Assembly (NCBI GenBank): GCA_016297405.1
Contig: JAEDGP010000044.1
Coordinates: 1-16,324, forward strand
Reading direction: 5' to 3'
From: Treponema sp.
GTDB lineage: Bacteria; Spirochaetota; Spirochaetia; Treponematales; Treponemataceae
DNA length: 16,324 nucleotides
The translations under genes were made by a program, and so were the position numbers. Each line of letters begins with the position of its first letter. The stretch's first letter is position 1. The notes beneath the pieces are model-generated. The model was not told the origin of the DNA. It did not search any database and was given only the letters and a program-made list of their open reading frames with translations. Below are positions 6,449 through 13,687 of the stretch, piece after piece.

Positions 6449-6493
6449 GCCGCAATGCATACAGATCAGGCCCTCTTTATAAATCAATTTCTT

Positions 6494-7174
6494 TTACGAA
6501 TTAAAAATTTCGGCAGACTTTACAGTCCATTTTCCACCATTTTTTTCCACTTCAAGCATACAGTACGTGCCCCTTTCGCCAAGGCTTCCAGAATTGATTA
6601 CCGTAGTTTCGCCTATCTTTTCGATTCCACAACCTTCATGAATATGGCCGGTAACCACTGCAAGGGGCTGTTTCTGAACGATTAGATCACAAAATGCCTG
6701 GGAGCCTGCATGCATTCCAGGAGCAAATGAATCAACTTTTTCTGCTTTAGGCGGATTATGACTGATTAATATTACATTGGAATAGTCATCATCAAATTCT
6801 TTCTGCTCAAGGATCCTGAAATCGGCAATAAGATCATCCTCATCCCTTTCATTCGGAGTCTTTCCAGTAAATTTGCTTCCACCGCCAGAGCCCACAATGG
6901 CAATGCCGCCAGTATAATTCAATACACGTTCCGCATTGATTCCCGCATCTTCCATTTTTTCGATAAAATCAGGTTCATCACAATTACCAAGAACCGCATA
7001 GATTTCATCATGTTTTTTCACCAAAGCATCAAGAACAGGCTTTGAAGTTTCAGTCTTGAAACATTCACAAAAATCGCCTGCAAATAAAACCGCATCTGCT
7101 TCCTTGAATCTGGAATCGATTTTATCCAACGCTTCAACATTTCCATGGATATCAGTAATTACAAGAAATTTCAT
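6494..7174 (-). CDS. Calcineurin-like metallophosphoesterase
   Basis: 226 aa, a complete compact metallophosphoesterase. The dinuclear metal site motifs are all visible: D8-x-H10 (ITDIHGN), G33-D34, GNCD (63-66), SHNPP (His near 140) and GHIHE near the C-terminus. The GNCD variant and length point to the predicted Icc-related / MJ0936-YfcE-like phosphoesterases of the cytoplasm, which act on phosphodiesters. The real substrate is not predictable. The start is firm: AAGGAG (7186-7181) lies 6 nt before the ATG. The gene begins 15 nt after the hisC stop, so the two are very likely one operon, though there is no obvious pathway link. Confidence 0.92.
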   Translation of the reverse strand: MKFLVITDIHGNVEALDKIDSRFKEADAVLFAGDFCECFKTETSKPVLDALVKKHDEIYAVLGNCDEPDFIEKMEDAGINAERVLNYTGGIAIVGSGGGSKFTGKTPNERDEDDLIADFRILEQKEFDDDYSNVILISHNPPKAEKVDSFAPGMHAGSQAFCDLIVQKQPLAVVTGHIHEGCGIEKIGETTVINSGSLGERGTYCMLEVEKNGGKWTVKSAEIFNS

Positions 7175-7189
7175 ATACTGCTCCTTAAG

Positions 7190-8338
7190 TTAGATTTTGT
7201 CGATGGCAGCTTTAAGCGCATCCATCTGCTCTTTGGTTCCGATTGTAATGCGAACGTAATCCTCAATGCCTTTTGTGCCAAAATGTCGCACAAGGATACC
7301 TTCTTTCTTGATATTCTGATACACCTGTTCTCCAGGCATTTTCGGATTTCTTGCAAGAACAAAATTTGTCTTTGAAGGAATGAATTCCCAGCCTTTTTCC
7401 TTAAGGAATGCTTGAAAACTCTCCCTTTCATCACGAACCTTTCTGGCACATTCACAGTAGTACGCCGGATTTTCGCATGCAGCAATTCCTGCAACCTGCG
7501 CAACCGCATCAATCGGAAAATGATTCAGGCTGTTTTTTACCGTAGTCACATAGTTTACAATTTCAGGAGATGCAACAATATAACCAAGGCGCATTCCAGC
7601 TCCACAAAGGCTTTTGCTAAACGTTCGTACAATCAGCAGGTTTTTGAATTCTTTAAGAAGAGGTATGCAAGATTCTCCGCCAAAATCACAATAAGCTTCG
7701 TCTACCACAAAAATCTGATCAGGATCCGCTTTTTCAAGCATAGCCCTAATCTGATTCCGTGAAAGAGCAATTCCGCTTGGCGCATTTGGATTAGCAAAAA
7801 TCAACCCAGATCCGTTTTTTCTGGAACGCAATAGCATTTCTTCTGTATCAAGTGACCAGTCTTTTTTCATCGGTACAATATCAGTGGTGATATTATAAAA
7901 TCCTGCGTACACAGGATAAAAGCTATAGGTAAATTCAGGAAGAACAAGTTTTTTGTCACTGCCAAAAAAAGCATAAAAAACAAACGAAAGAACTTCGTCA
8001 GATCCATTTCCGCTGTAAATCATTTCTGGAGTCACTTTGAACGGAATCTCGTCCCCTTTAGCGGCAGTTACTTCGTTTCCTTCTGTAACAGCATTGCATA
8101 AAACCCCGCCGGTTTTATTCAGCATATCTGCAATAGCTCTATGAAGTTCAAGGGAATCAGGATCTGGATAAAGTGCAAGTTTCATGGGATTATTTTTTAC
8201 AAAATCAACCACAGCATCCAAAACCTTTGGGCTTGGAGCATAGGGATTTTCATTGGCATTCAATTTGATGTAAACCCTGTCTTTTGGTTGTTCTCCTGGA
8301 ACATATGGGTGTAAATTTTGCATTCGTGTAGAAATCAT
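7190..8338 (-). CDS. hisC: Histidinol-phosphate aminotransferase
   Basis: 382 aa, PLP-dependent fold-type I aminotransferase. It converts imidazole acetol phosphate and glutamate to histidinol phosphate, and relatives also act on aromatic amino acids. The start region QNLHPYVPGEQP...IKLNANENPYAPSP is a strong HisC signature. GNGSDE is at 110-115, NPNAPSG and DEAYCDF follow, and the PLP lysine is K242 in TFSKSLCGAGMRLGY. It is longer than the usual 350-360 aa because of an insert of about 20-25 residues (roughly 78-103, GGVLCNAVTEGNEVTAAKGD) before GNGSDE. The other his genes are not in the window, so it may serve histidine or aromatic amino acid synthesis. There is no SD, and a -10 box ends 6 nt before the ATG (see promoter), implying a leaderless mRNA. 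Confidence 0.95.
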   Translation of the reverse strand: MISTRMQNLHPYVPGEQPKDRVYIKLNANENPYAPSPKVLDAVVDFVKNNPMKLALYPDPDSLELHRAIADMLNKTGGVLCNAVTEGNEVTAAKGDEIPFKVTPEMIYSGNGSDEVLSFVFYAFFGSDKKLVLPEFTYSFYPVYAGFYNITTDIVPMKKDWSLDTEEMLLRSRKNGSGLIFANPNAPSGIALSRNQIRAMLEKADPDQIFVVDEAYCDFGGESCIPLLKEFKNLLIVRTFSKSLCGAGMRLGYIVASPEIVNYVTTVKNSLNHFPIDAVAQVAGIAACENPAYYCECARKVRDERESFQAFLKEKGWEFIPSKTNFVLARNPKMPGEQVYQNIKKEGILVRHFGTKGIEDYVRITIGTKEQMDALKAAIDKI

Positions 8339-8344
8339 AATTTC

Positions 8345-8373
8345 ATTTTATTCCTATACCGCCTTTTATTCAA
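8345..8373 (-). promoter_or_regulatory. hisC promoter, apparently leaderless
   Basis: On the minus strand a -35 TTGAAT (8373-8368) and a -10 TAAAAT (8350-8345) are spaced exactly 17 nt apart. Six bases (GAAATT) separate the -10 from the ATG at 8338, so transcription should begin at the A of the start codon. Confidence 0.6.
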
Positions 8374-8507
8374 CAAACTAAACTCAAAAATCCACATGGA
8401 ATATTTTATTTCAGTCAGGCAGAAAAAAATGCCACGAAAATTTCTGTAACCAGCAAAAAAAAACTGGAAAATCTTTGTAAGATAACAAAATAGCCATAAC
8501 TAAAGTC
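8374..8507. other. A/T-rich gap between divergent promoters
   Basis: About 130 nt lie between the hisC promoter and the promoter of the 632-aa gene. They contain A-tracts (a run of nine A in CCAGC...CTGG near 8443-8466) and weak short pairings only. I see no ORF with an SD and no recognisable operator. Confidence 0.4.
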
Positions 8508-8536
8508 TTGAGAAATAACCTTACAACCGTTATACT
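8508..8536 (+). promoter_or_regulatory. Promoter of the 632-aa gene, apparently leaderless
   Basis: A -35 TTGAGA (8508-8513) and a -10 TATACT (8531-8536) are spaced 17 nt apart. Six bases (ATAAAA) separate the -10 from the ATG at 8543, so the predicted transcript starts at the start codon. No SD exists upstream. Confidence 0.65.
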
Positions 8537-8542
8537 ATAAAA

Positions 8543-10441
8543 ATGGCTAATACTTCGATTCTAAGTACACTTTTACGACATTACGCTAACAAGCAAGCTT
8601 CAGCATTTGTGAATTTTCACGAATTCAGTGATTATCTGAAAAAATATGCTGCAAAACACCTGGAAGAAGATCCAAACCTTGCACAATACATTGAAGTATC
8701 AGATAGCCTGCTTTTAAAAAAACTGGACGATCTTTCTGCTCGTCACGAAATTTTCATACTTAACCGTGGCACTCCAAAAATGATTGTCGTTGTAATCACA
8801 TTCTATTCAGTATATTTTGCAAAACGCTACAAGGAAATGCTTTCCACAGTCACCATTCCTTTCCCAACAGTTAGCGACTTGCCAAAACAACTGCCAATAG
8901 AAGCAATCGAAAAACAATCAGCGACAGAGTTTATTCCATCATTAATTGAAAATCAGGACACAAAATCCCCTGCCCTCTATTGTCTTTTACTTCCAAGAGA
9001 TATTCCAGCTGTGCTTTTCCCAGTCTGCGTGCCAATCAACTTTGTTATTCGTGCCGCAATGGCAAAAATTCGTCACATGCTGAAAAAAGACGAATACCAT
9101 GATTATTTCCAGAAAAAACTGCGAAACTCAAATCCTAACAAGGAAATTGCTTCCAGAACTTTCTTTACAAAATTCATACAGCACCCGGATAATGCCGACC
9201 AGAACTTTGACATTGACGTAAACGCATTCTACTTCTGGAATCAACTCTGCTATTTCATCCGACAGGATTTTGAGAAAATCAAAGATCGCACAGCAGAAGA
9301 CACAAACATTCTTCAGGCTGTTGCCGTTTCTGAAATTTGGATGATGAGTCTTAAAGACAAAGCCTCCAAAGAACAGGCAAAACAGGAAGCTTTGAACGAA
9401 CTTGAAGGAGCTCTGGCAAAACCTCCGTTCTTTTTCTCTATGGACAGCATCTTAAAATTCACAGACTCAAAAGGCGCTTTGCTTTATGGCCAATACGATG
9501 AAGATGACCTGAAAGGATGCCTTAAAAAACTTACTACCGACTGTGCTGATAATGAACTACCAAAACTTCTTGTCTTTAAGATCGAAAACGGATCAAGATA
9601 TTTCATCTATAAAGCAAAAGTTTTTCAACTCATAATCCGACTTGCAAATGAAGCTCACGATGTAATCGAAAAGAATTTAACAGACAAGTGGTTTAAATAT
9701 CTTTCTAACTACAAAAAACTTCCAGAAATGCATGATCAAAAAGCATTCGAAGAAACCGTAAAGAATCTTGTGAAAGAATTGTCACCTGTTCTTTACGCTC
9801 TGCTAAATGCAAATTTCTTGACATTGCTCAACTATGAAACAAACCACATCCCAGCTGGAACAAACTTCAATATATTCAGCGGCGGAAAACTGGAAACGTA
9901 CACAAATCTTTTGATGCTTAAAAGCTCTTCGATTCTTGCAAACGCAAAACTCATGTTGCCTTTCTGGTACACCATCCCATTCATTTCATGGCTTGCATCC
10001 TTGTTCTTCAAAAAGAAGAATGAACCTCAACTGGAAAAGAAACCTCAAAAGGAATTTACGGCCGATGATATCCCTGATGATGTTCCAAAAAGACAAGGTT
10101 CAAAAAAAGAGCGTCTTGCGCAGGCAGCAAAAGAAATCAGCGAAGGACTAATTCCAGCAGGTTCATCCATTGACAGAGAACTTGATTCGTACAGAAAGCA
10201 ATGGAATAAAATGATTTCAAAAGACGCAAACATGCAGCTTACAGACGATGTAAATTCCTTGATTCGGGACTACATGCGCAAAGTAATAAAGACAATTTCC
10301 GTACAAACCTTCAATCAGGACAGAGTTCAGAACCTGGCAGAAACGCTGGTAAATACTCCAAATATGCAGAAAATCGGCGAACAAGATGCCCTTCTCATGT
10401 ATGTACAGCTTTATATTCTTAGGCTCCTGACCAACAAATAG
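8543..10441 (+). CDS. Large protein of unknown function, possible membrane association
   Basis: 632 aa; family not recognised. The sequence is mostly mixed helical, rich in Lys and acidic residues, with no signal peptide. One hydrophobic aromatic stretch (about residues 472-490, PFWYTIPFISWLASLFF) is followed directly by KKK. It could be a single membrane segment or re-entrant helix. After it comes a charged low-complexity linker (about 491-530, with DDIPDDVPKRQGSKKE) and a helical C-terminal domain of about 100 residues (IDRELDSYRKQWNKMI... LYILRLLTNK). The N-terminal 200 residues include HYANKQASAFVNFHEFSDYLKKY and a hydrophobic strand MIVVVITFYSVYFAKRY. No catalytic motif stands out. It is monocistronic, divergent from hisC and followed by a palindromic repeat that may end its transcript. 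It is probably a lineage-restricted protein; that is inference from non-recognition only. Confidence 0.88.
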   Translation: MANTSILSTLLRHYANKQASAFVNFHEFSDYLKKYAAKHLEEDPNLAQYIEVSDSLLLKKLDDLSARHEIFILNRGTPKMIVVVITFYSVYFAKRYKEMLSTVTIPFPTVSDLPKQLPIEAIEKQSATEFIPSLIENQDTKSPALYCLLLPRDIPAVLFPVCVPINFVIRAAMAKIRHMLKKDEYHDYFQKKLRNSNPNKEIASRTFFTKFIQHPDNADQNFDIDVNAFYFWNQLCYFIRQDFEKIKDRTAEDTNILQAVAVSEIWMMSLKDKASKEQAKQEALNELEGALAKPPFFFSMDSILKFTDSKGALLYGQYDEDDLKGCLKKLTTDCADNELPKLLVFKIENGSRYFIYKAKVFQLIIRLANEAHDVIEKNLTDKWFKYLSNYKKLPEMHDQKAFEETVKNLVKELSPVLYALLNANFLTLLNYETNHIPAGTNFNIFSGGKLETYTNLLMLKSSSILANAKLMLPFWYTIPFISWLASLFFKKKNEPQLEKKPQKEFTADDIPDDVPKRQGSKKERLAQAAKEISEGLIPAGSSIDRELDSYRKQWNKMISKDANMQLTDDVNSLIRDYMRKVIKTISVQTFNQDRVQNLAETLVNTPNMQKIGEQDALLMYVQLYILRLLTNK

Positions 10442-10456
10442 TTTAGACTTTTCAAA

Positions 10457-10626
10457 GGGGCTGTCCCAAAAGTAATTAGTGTAACGCTCATCGAGCCCTT
10501 CGACAGGTGGTTCCTGAGCCTGTCGAAGGACTCAGGAACCACCCTTCGAAATGACTGCTATACTAAATGTGGTGGTTTCGATAAACTCAACCACCGTAAT
10601 GCAACCTTATTAGACAGTCTCTTTTC
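10457..10626. repeat. Palindromic repeat copy 1 (MITE-like, interrupted by a second repeat)
   Basis: The outer parts match copy 2 at 14648-14741 closely: GGCTGTCCCAAAAGTAAT (10459-10476) on the left and ACTAAATGTGGTGGTTTCG and beyond (10562-10620) on the right, with only about three differences in the right 55 nt. The terminal arms are degenerate here (GGGGCTGTCC versus AGACAGTCTCT). The middle (about 10478-10560) carries about 80 nt absent from copy 2 that form their own hairpins. The element lies just after the 632-aa gene, and T-rich DNA follows, so it may also act as its terminator. Confidence 0.7.
10497..10543. repeat. Interlocked palindromes nested in repeat copy 1
   Basis: Two perfect inverted repeats overlap. 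CCTTCGACAGG (10497-10507) pairs with CCTGTCGAAGG (10519-10529), 11 bp. GGTGGTTCCTGAG (10506-10518) pairs with CTCAGGAACCACC (10531-10543), 13 bp with a 12-nt loop. Only one can form at a time. The TTCGACAGG...CTCAGG...ACC pattern resembles dispersed short repeats of REP type, and a degenerate relative (TTTCGATAAACTCAACCACC) forms the core of the host repeat. Confidence 0.65.
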
Positions 10627-10691
10627 GTATTTTTTTTTATTTTTTTCAAAAAGATTTTCCGTTTTCTGCATTTTTTTTACGATATAAAAGG
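10627..10691. other. T-rich gap upstream of ssb
   Basis: This stretch between repeat copy 1 and the ssb promoter is dominated by plus-strand T-runs of seven to nine. It may help terminate transcripts of the 632-aa gene. No ORF with an SD was seen. Confidence 0.4.
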
Positions 10692-10738
10692 TGACAGAAT
10701 AACTGTCAATTCCGGCCGGATACAATAAAAAACGAGGT
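10692..10738 (+). promoter_or_regulatory. ssb promoter with two palindromes and SD
   Basis: The -10 is TACAAT (10721-10726), and the -35 region at 17-nt spacing (AATAAC) is poor. Overlying it is a perfect dyad TGACAG-N5-CTGTCA (10692-10708). A second perfect 10-bp palindrome TCCGGCCGGA (10711-10720) abuts the -10. The SD GAGGT (10734-10738) is 5 nt before the ATG. The dyads have the look of operators. An SOS-type control of ssb is possible but the repressor site of this organism is not known to me. Confidence 0.5.
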
Positions 10739-10743
10739 ATTTT

Positions 10744-11205
10744 ATGAATCAATTAAACTCACTTATCATCGAAGGCAATGTTGTTCGCGCTCCAGAAATG
10801 AAAGAAACAGCAAACGGCTTTAAAACCTGTACAGTACCACTTGCGGTGAACAGATTTTACAAAAACACTCAAGGTGACGGAGTAAATGAAGTTTCATATT
10901 TCAATGTAGAAACATTTGGAAAAATGGCTGAAATATGTGAAAAAAACTGCGAAAAAGGAAGAGGACTTCGAGTCGTTGGCCGCCTCAAGCAGAATCGATG
11001 GAAAACAGCTGACGGCAAAACATCAAGCCGTGTTACAATCATTGCTGAACATCTTGAATTCAAAAAGAAAATGACAAAACCAGAAACTGCAGAAGCCCTT
11101 GCCGCAATGGCAGAAGCAAATCAGGCTGCACTGGAAGAAGAAATTCAGATGGAAAACTCATCTGAGGAATCTGTTGAGAATATGGCAGAAGCTGCTGTTT
11201 TCTAA
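10744..11205 (+). CDS. ssb: Single-stranded DNA-binding protein
   Basis: 153 aa, typical SSB length. The N-terminal OB fold (about residues 4-108) shows the family pattern: LIIEGNVVRAPEMKET, a FKTCTVPLAVNRFYKN strand, VSYFNVETFGKMAEICEKNCEKGRGLRVVGRLKQNRW, and SSRVTIIAEHLEF. It coats single-stranded DNA during replication and repair. The tail (about 110-153) is acidic and Ala/Glu-rich. It ends AEAAVF rather than the usual acidic D-x-D-I-P-F tip, keeping only the terminal Phe, so the partner-binding end is atypical. It is monocistronic, with its own promoter with palindromes and a strong bidirectional terminator. Confidence 0.95.
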   Translation: MNQLNSLIIEGNVVRAPEMKETANGFKTCTVPLAVNRFYKNTQGDGVNEVSYFNVETFGKMAEICEKNCEKGRGLRVVGRLKQNRWKTADGKTSSRVTIIAEHLEFKKKMTKPETAEALAAMAEANQAALEEEIQMENSSEESVENMAEAAVF

Positions 11206-11211
11206 AAAAAA

Positions 11212-11265
11212 AGCAGCCTGATTTATCAAAACCAAAGTTTAGTCAAAATCAGGCTGCTCTTTTAT
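11212..11265. terminator. Bidirectional terminator between ssb and the U32 gene
   Basis: A 13-bp perfect stem AGCAGCCTGATTT (11212-11224) / AAATCAGGCTGCT (11246-11258) has a 21-nt loop. On the plus strand it is followed by CTTTTATTTT. On the minus strand it is followed by nine T (the A-run at 11204-11212). It serves both convergent genes. Confidence 0.9.
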
Positions 11266-11276
11266 TTTATGAGAAA

Positions 11277-13631
11277 CTAGCGTTTTCCTTTTCCATTGAA
11301 GCCAAACTTTCCTATCTGAGCATTGCGGCCATTTTTCTTATGATGGTTATCGTAACGAGCTCCAGCGCGATTTGTCCAACCAGCTTTTCCGCTTTGTTCA
11401 GAATTTCTCCTTACAGGACGACCACCTTTCTGCATTGCAATGCGTGCGGCTGCAGCCCTTTCATTGCTGGCTTTAAATTCTTCTATGCGTTCTGGATTGT
11501 AAAATCCGTCTTTCCAGTTGAATCTGGAAACATCCGGAAGCATCTGCTTTTTTATAAGTGAAGCAGTCACATCCTTTACCTGACTTCTGTTCATTTTTGT
11601 ATGAGAAAAATCAATGAGAAACCGCTTAAAGCCAGCTTGCGCAAGGAATTCGGTTTTATCCAAAAGGCTAAAAGGAAGTTCAGGCATAACCACAGACCCA
11701 TCGTCAGAAGTTGCAATTCTAAACTGTGCACCTTCTTTGTCAGAAAAATAATTAAAGCCATAGCTTTCTGGCATCTTAAAACGGATTCTGAAAAGGCTAG
11801 GATAAGCAAATACAGGAACCAAAACCCGTGAACGTACATTTTCATCAAATGTAGCTTCCAGATTACGTCTGGAATTCTCATAAGGCATAACAAATCCGCG
11901 CACATTCTGATTTTCAAACCAGGACACAGCCCACCGGTTAAAAGTATAAAGGAATGGACCTGCAATCACATTGGCTTGTGTTCCCTTAAGCATCTCCAGG
12001 TGAGCAATATTATTCGCAACAAAATTCCTGTATCCATCTTCCAAAAGCTTTGTCAGTTCAGATTTCAACTGACTTTCCCCAGAGCCTGCACAAAACGGAT
12101 CAAGGCTAATGAAAATAGCTTTTTTTGAAAAAGGCAAAACTGTTTTGCCATTAAGCAAATCGTCTTTAGTTTCTGAATTGTATTCAATCAGCACGCGAAC
12201 AGGATGAAGCCCCTGAGCTGTAAATACATCAGCTATACTTGATACCTGCACATAGATTCCTTCTGGAAAGAAATCAAGTTCCTTACGCTCAACAGGAGTC
12301 AAATCAAGAACAGGAAGTTGTTCGTCCAATGGCTGACGTCTGAATTTGGAAAGATCTCCTGGAAGCACCCGGTTATAGCGTTTGGACATGGACTTTATCT
12401 GCAAAAGATATACGCTGTCTCCAACGCCAAAACCAGCAGGCAGATCCATCCATCTTTCACCATTATCTTCGATCTGTACGCTTCTAATTTTATGGCTCAT
12501 GCGACCAGTATCGTTCTTGCTATGAACTCGAACGCTGTCACCAGGATCAGGATCATAGCTGCCACCAGTCAGACGCACCATATGAATGCGAAGCTGTTCT
12601 GCCGGAGTATCCGCAGAAGCATTTTTATTCACTTCTTCGATCAACTCATCAGGAGCCTTTCTTACCTGAGCAATTTTTCCAAGATAAATGCCAGTTCCTC
12701 CAGCCTGATCCGGATTCAAAATCTTTTCACCAGCGTTATCTACGCCTTCCTGGATAGATTTGAAGCCATACCAATAGTCAGTTTTTGACCGTGCAAAATC
12801 AGAAGAAAGCATTCGCTTTCCGGTAGCAATGGCACCTTTTTTGTCTTCTTTCCAGTGATCCATTACATATCTATAAGCAGCAACAACACTCCCTACATAC
12901 TCAGCGCTTTTCATGCGACCTTCGATCTTGAAGGAATCAACGCCAATGTCCATAAGTTCTGGAACATGTTCAATAAGCTGCATATCGCATGGAGAAAAAT
13001 AGTAACCTTGCTTTATGCCTTCCGGGTATTCAGCAGTATAAAAACGACGGCAAGCTTGGGTACACATACCTCGGTTTGCAGATTTTCCACCCAAAAAACT
13101 GGAAAACAGACAAAGTCCTGATTCACTTACACAAAGCGCCCCATGCACAAACATTTCAAGTTCGGCATTTGTGCTTTCCTTAATCTTTTTGATTTCATCA
13201 AGCCCAAGTTCACGGGCCAAAACAACACGGCTCAACCCCTCACCTTTTAATAGATTCGCAGCGGAAGCGCTTTCTACATTCATTTGAGTCGATGCGTGAA
13301 GTTCAAGATTTGGGAAAAATTCCTGACACATTCGAACAACGGCCAGATCCTGCACAATAAGACCATCTGGACCAACTTTGTCCAAATATGAAAGGAATCT
13401 GTAAAGACGCTCGGTTTCTCGCTCTTCACAGACAGTATTTACAGTAACATAGATTTTTTTGCCTTGTCGATGAACAGATTGAACAGCAGCTTCAAACTGA
13501 TTCCAGGCAAAATTACTTGTCCTAAGACGGGCGTTAAAACTCTTTAATCCAAGATAAACAGCATCTGCACCTTCGCCTATAGCGGCATCCAGTGATTCAA
13601 TATTGCCCGCAGGCGCTAATAATTCAGTCAT
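11277..13631 (-). CDS. U32-family protein, RlhA/TrhP-like RNA hydroxylase
   Basis: 784 aa. The N-terminal half is a peptidase-U32 barrel starting MTELLAPAGNIESLDAAIGEGADAVYLGL. It has HASTQMNV, the cysteine cluster C167, C174, C190, C194 (NRGMCTQACRRF) and C215 (FSPCDM), and SFKIEGRMKSAEYV. Despite the name, characterised bacterial members hydroxylate RNA: E. coli RlhA modifies C2501 of 23S rRNA and TrhP modifies U34 of tRNAs, using prephenate-derived chemistry and iron-sulfur maturation. At 784 aa it is closer to the long RlhA (about 650) than TrhP (about 450). The C-terminal 60 residues are basic and Gly/Asn-rich, a likely RNA-contacting extension. The start lies just after a -10 box without an SD. 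Assignment between rRNA and tRNA substrates is inference. Confidence 0.9.
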   Translation of the reverse strand: MTELLAPAGNIESLDAAIGEGADAVYLGLKSFNARLRTSNFAWNQFEAAVQSVHRQGKKIYVTVNTVCEERETERLYRFLSYLDKVGPDGLIVQDLAVVRMCQEFFPNLELHASTQMNVESASAANLLKGEGLSRVVLARELGLDEIKKIKESTNAELEMFVHGALCVSESGLCLFSSFLGGKSANRGMCTQACRRFYTAEYPEGIKQGYYFSPCDMQLIEHVPELMDIGVDSFKIEGRMKSAEYVGSVVAAYRYVMDHWKEDKKGAIATGKRMLSSDFARSKTDYWYGFKSIQEGVDNAGEKILNPDQAGGTGIYLGKIAQVRKAPDELIEEVNKNASADTPAEQLRIHMVRLTGGSYDPDPGDSVRVHSKNDTGRMSHKIRSVQIEDNGERWMDLPAGFGVGDSVYLLQIKSMSKRYNRVLPGDLSKFRRQPLDEQLPVLDLTPVERKELDFFPEGIYVQVSSIADVFTAQGLHPVRVLIEYNSETKDDLLNGKTVLPFSKKAIFISLDPFCAGSGESQLKSELTKLLEDGYRNFVANNIAHLEMLKGTQANVIAGPFLYTFNRWAVSWFENQNVRGFVMPYENSRRNLEATFDENVRSRVLVPVFAYPSLFRIRFKMPESYGFNYFSDKEGAQFRIATSDDGSVVMPELPFSLLDKTEFLAQAGFKRFLIDFSHTKMNRSQVKDVTASLIKKQMLPDVSRFNWKDGFYNPERIEEFKASNERAAAARIAMQKGGRPVRRNSEQSGKAGWTNRAGARYDNHHKKNGRNAQIGKFGFNGKGKR

Positions 13632-13638
13632 AATTCTA

Positions 13639-13668
13639 ATTATAGCAAATAATTAGTCATCATGTCGA
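13639..13668 (-). promoter_or_regulatory. Promoter of the U32 gene, near-leaderless
   Basis: On the minus strand a -10 TATAAT (13644-13639, full consensus) and a -35 TCGACA (13668-13663) are spaced 18 nt apart. Seven bases (TAGAATT) separate the -10 from the ATG at 13631. There is no SD. The predicted leader is 0-1 nt. Confidence 0.6.
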
Positions 13669-13687
13669 GTTTAGCGCCAAATCAAGT

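Noticed and set aside
10478..10620. CRISPR-like array at the repeats near 10.5 kb
   Set aside because: Units are palindromes without regularly spaced identical repeats or unique spacers, and no cas genes are present.
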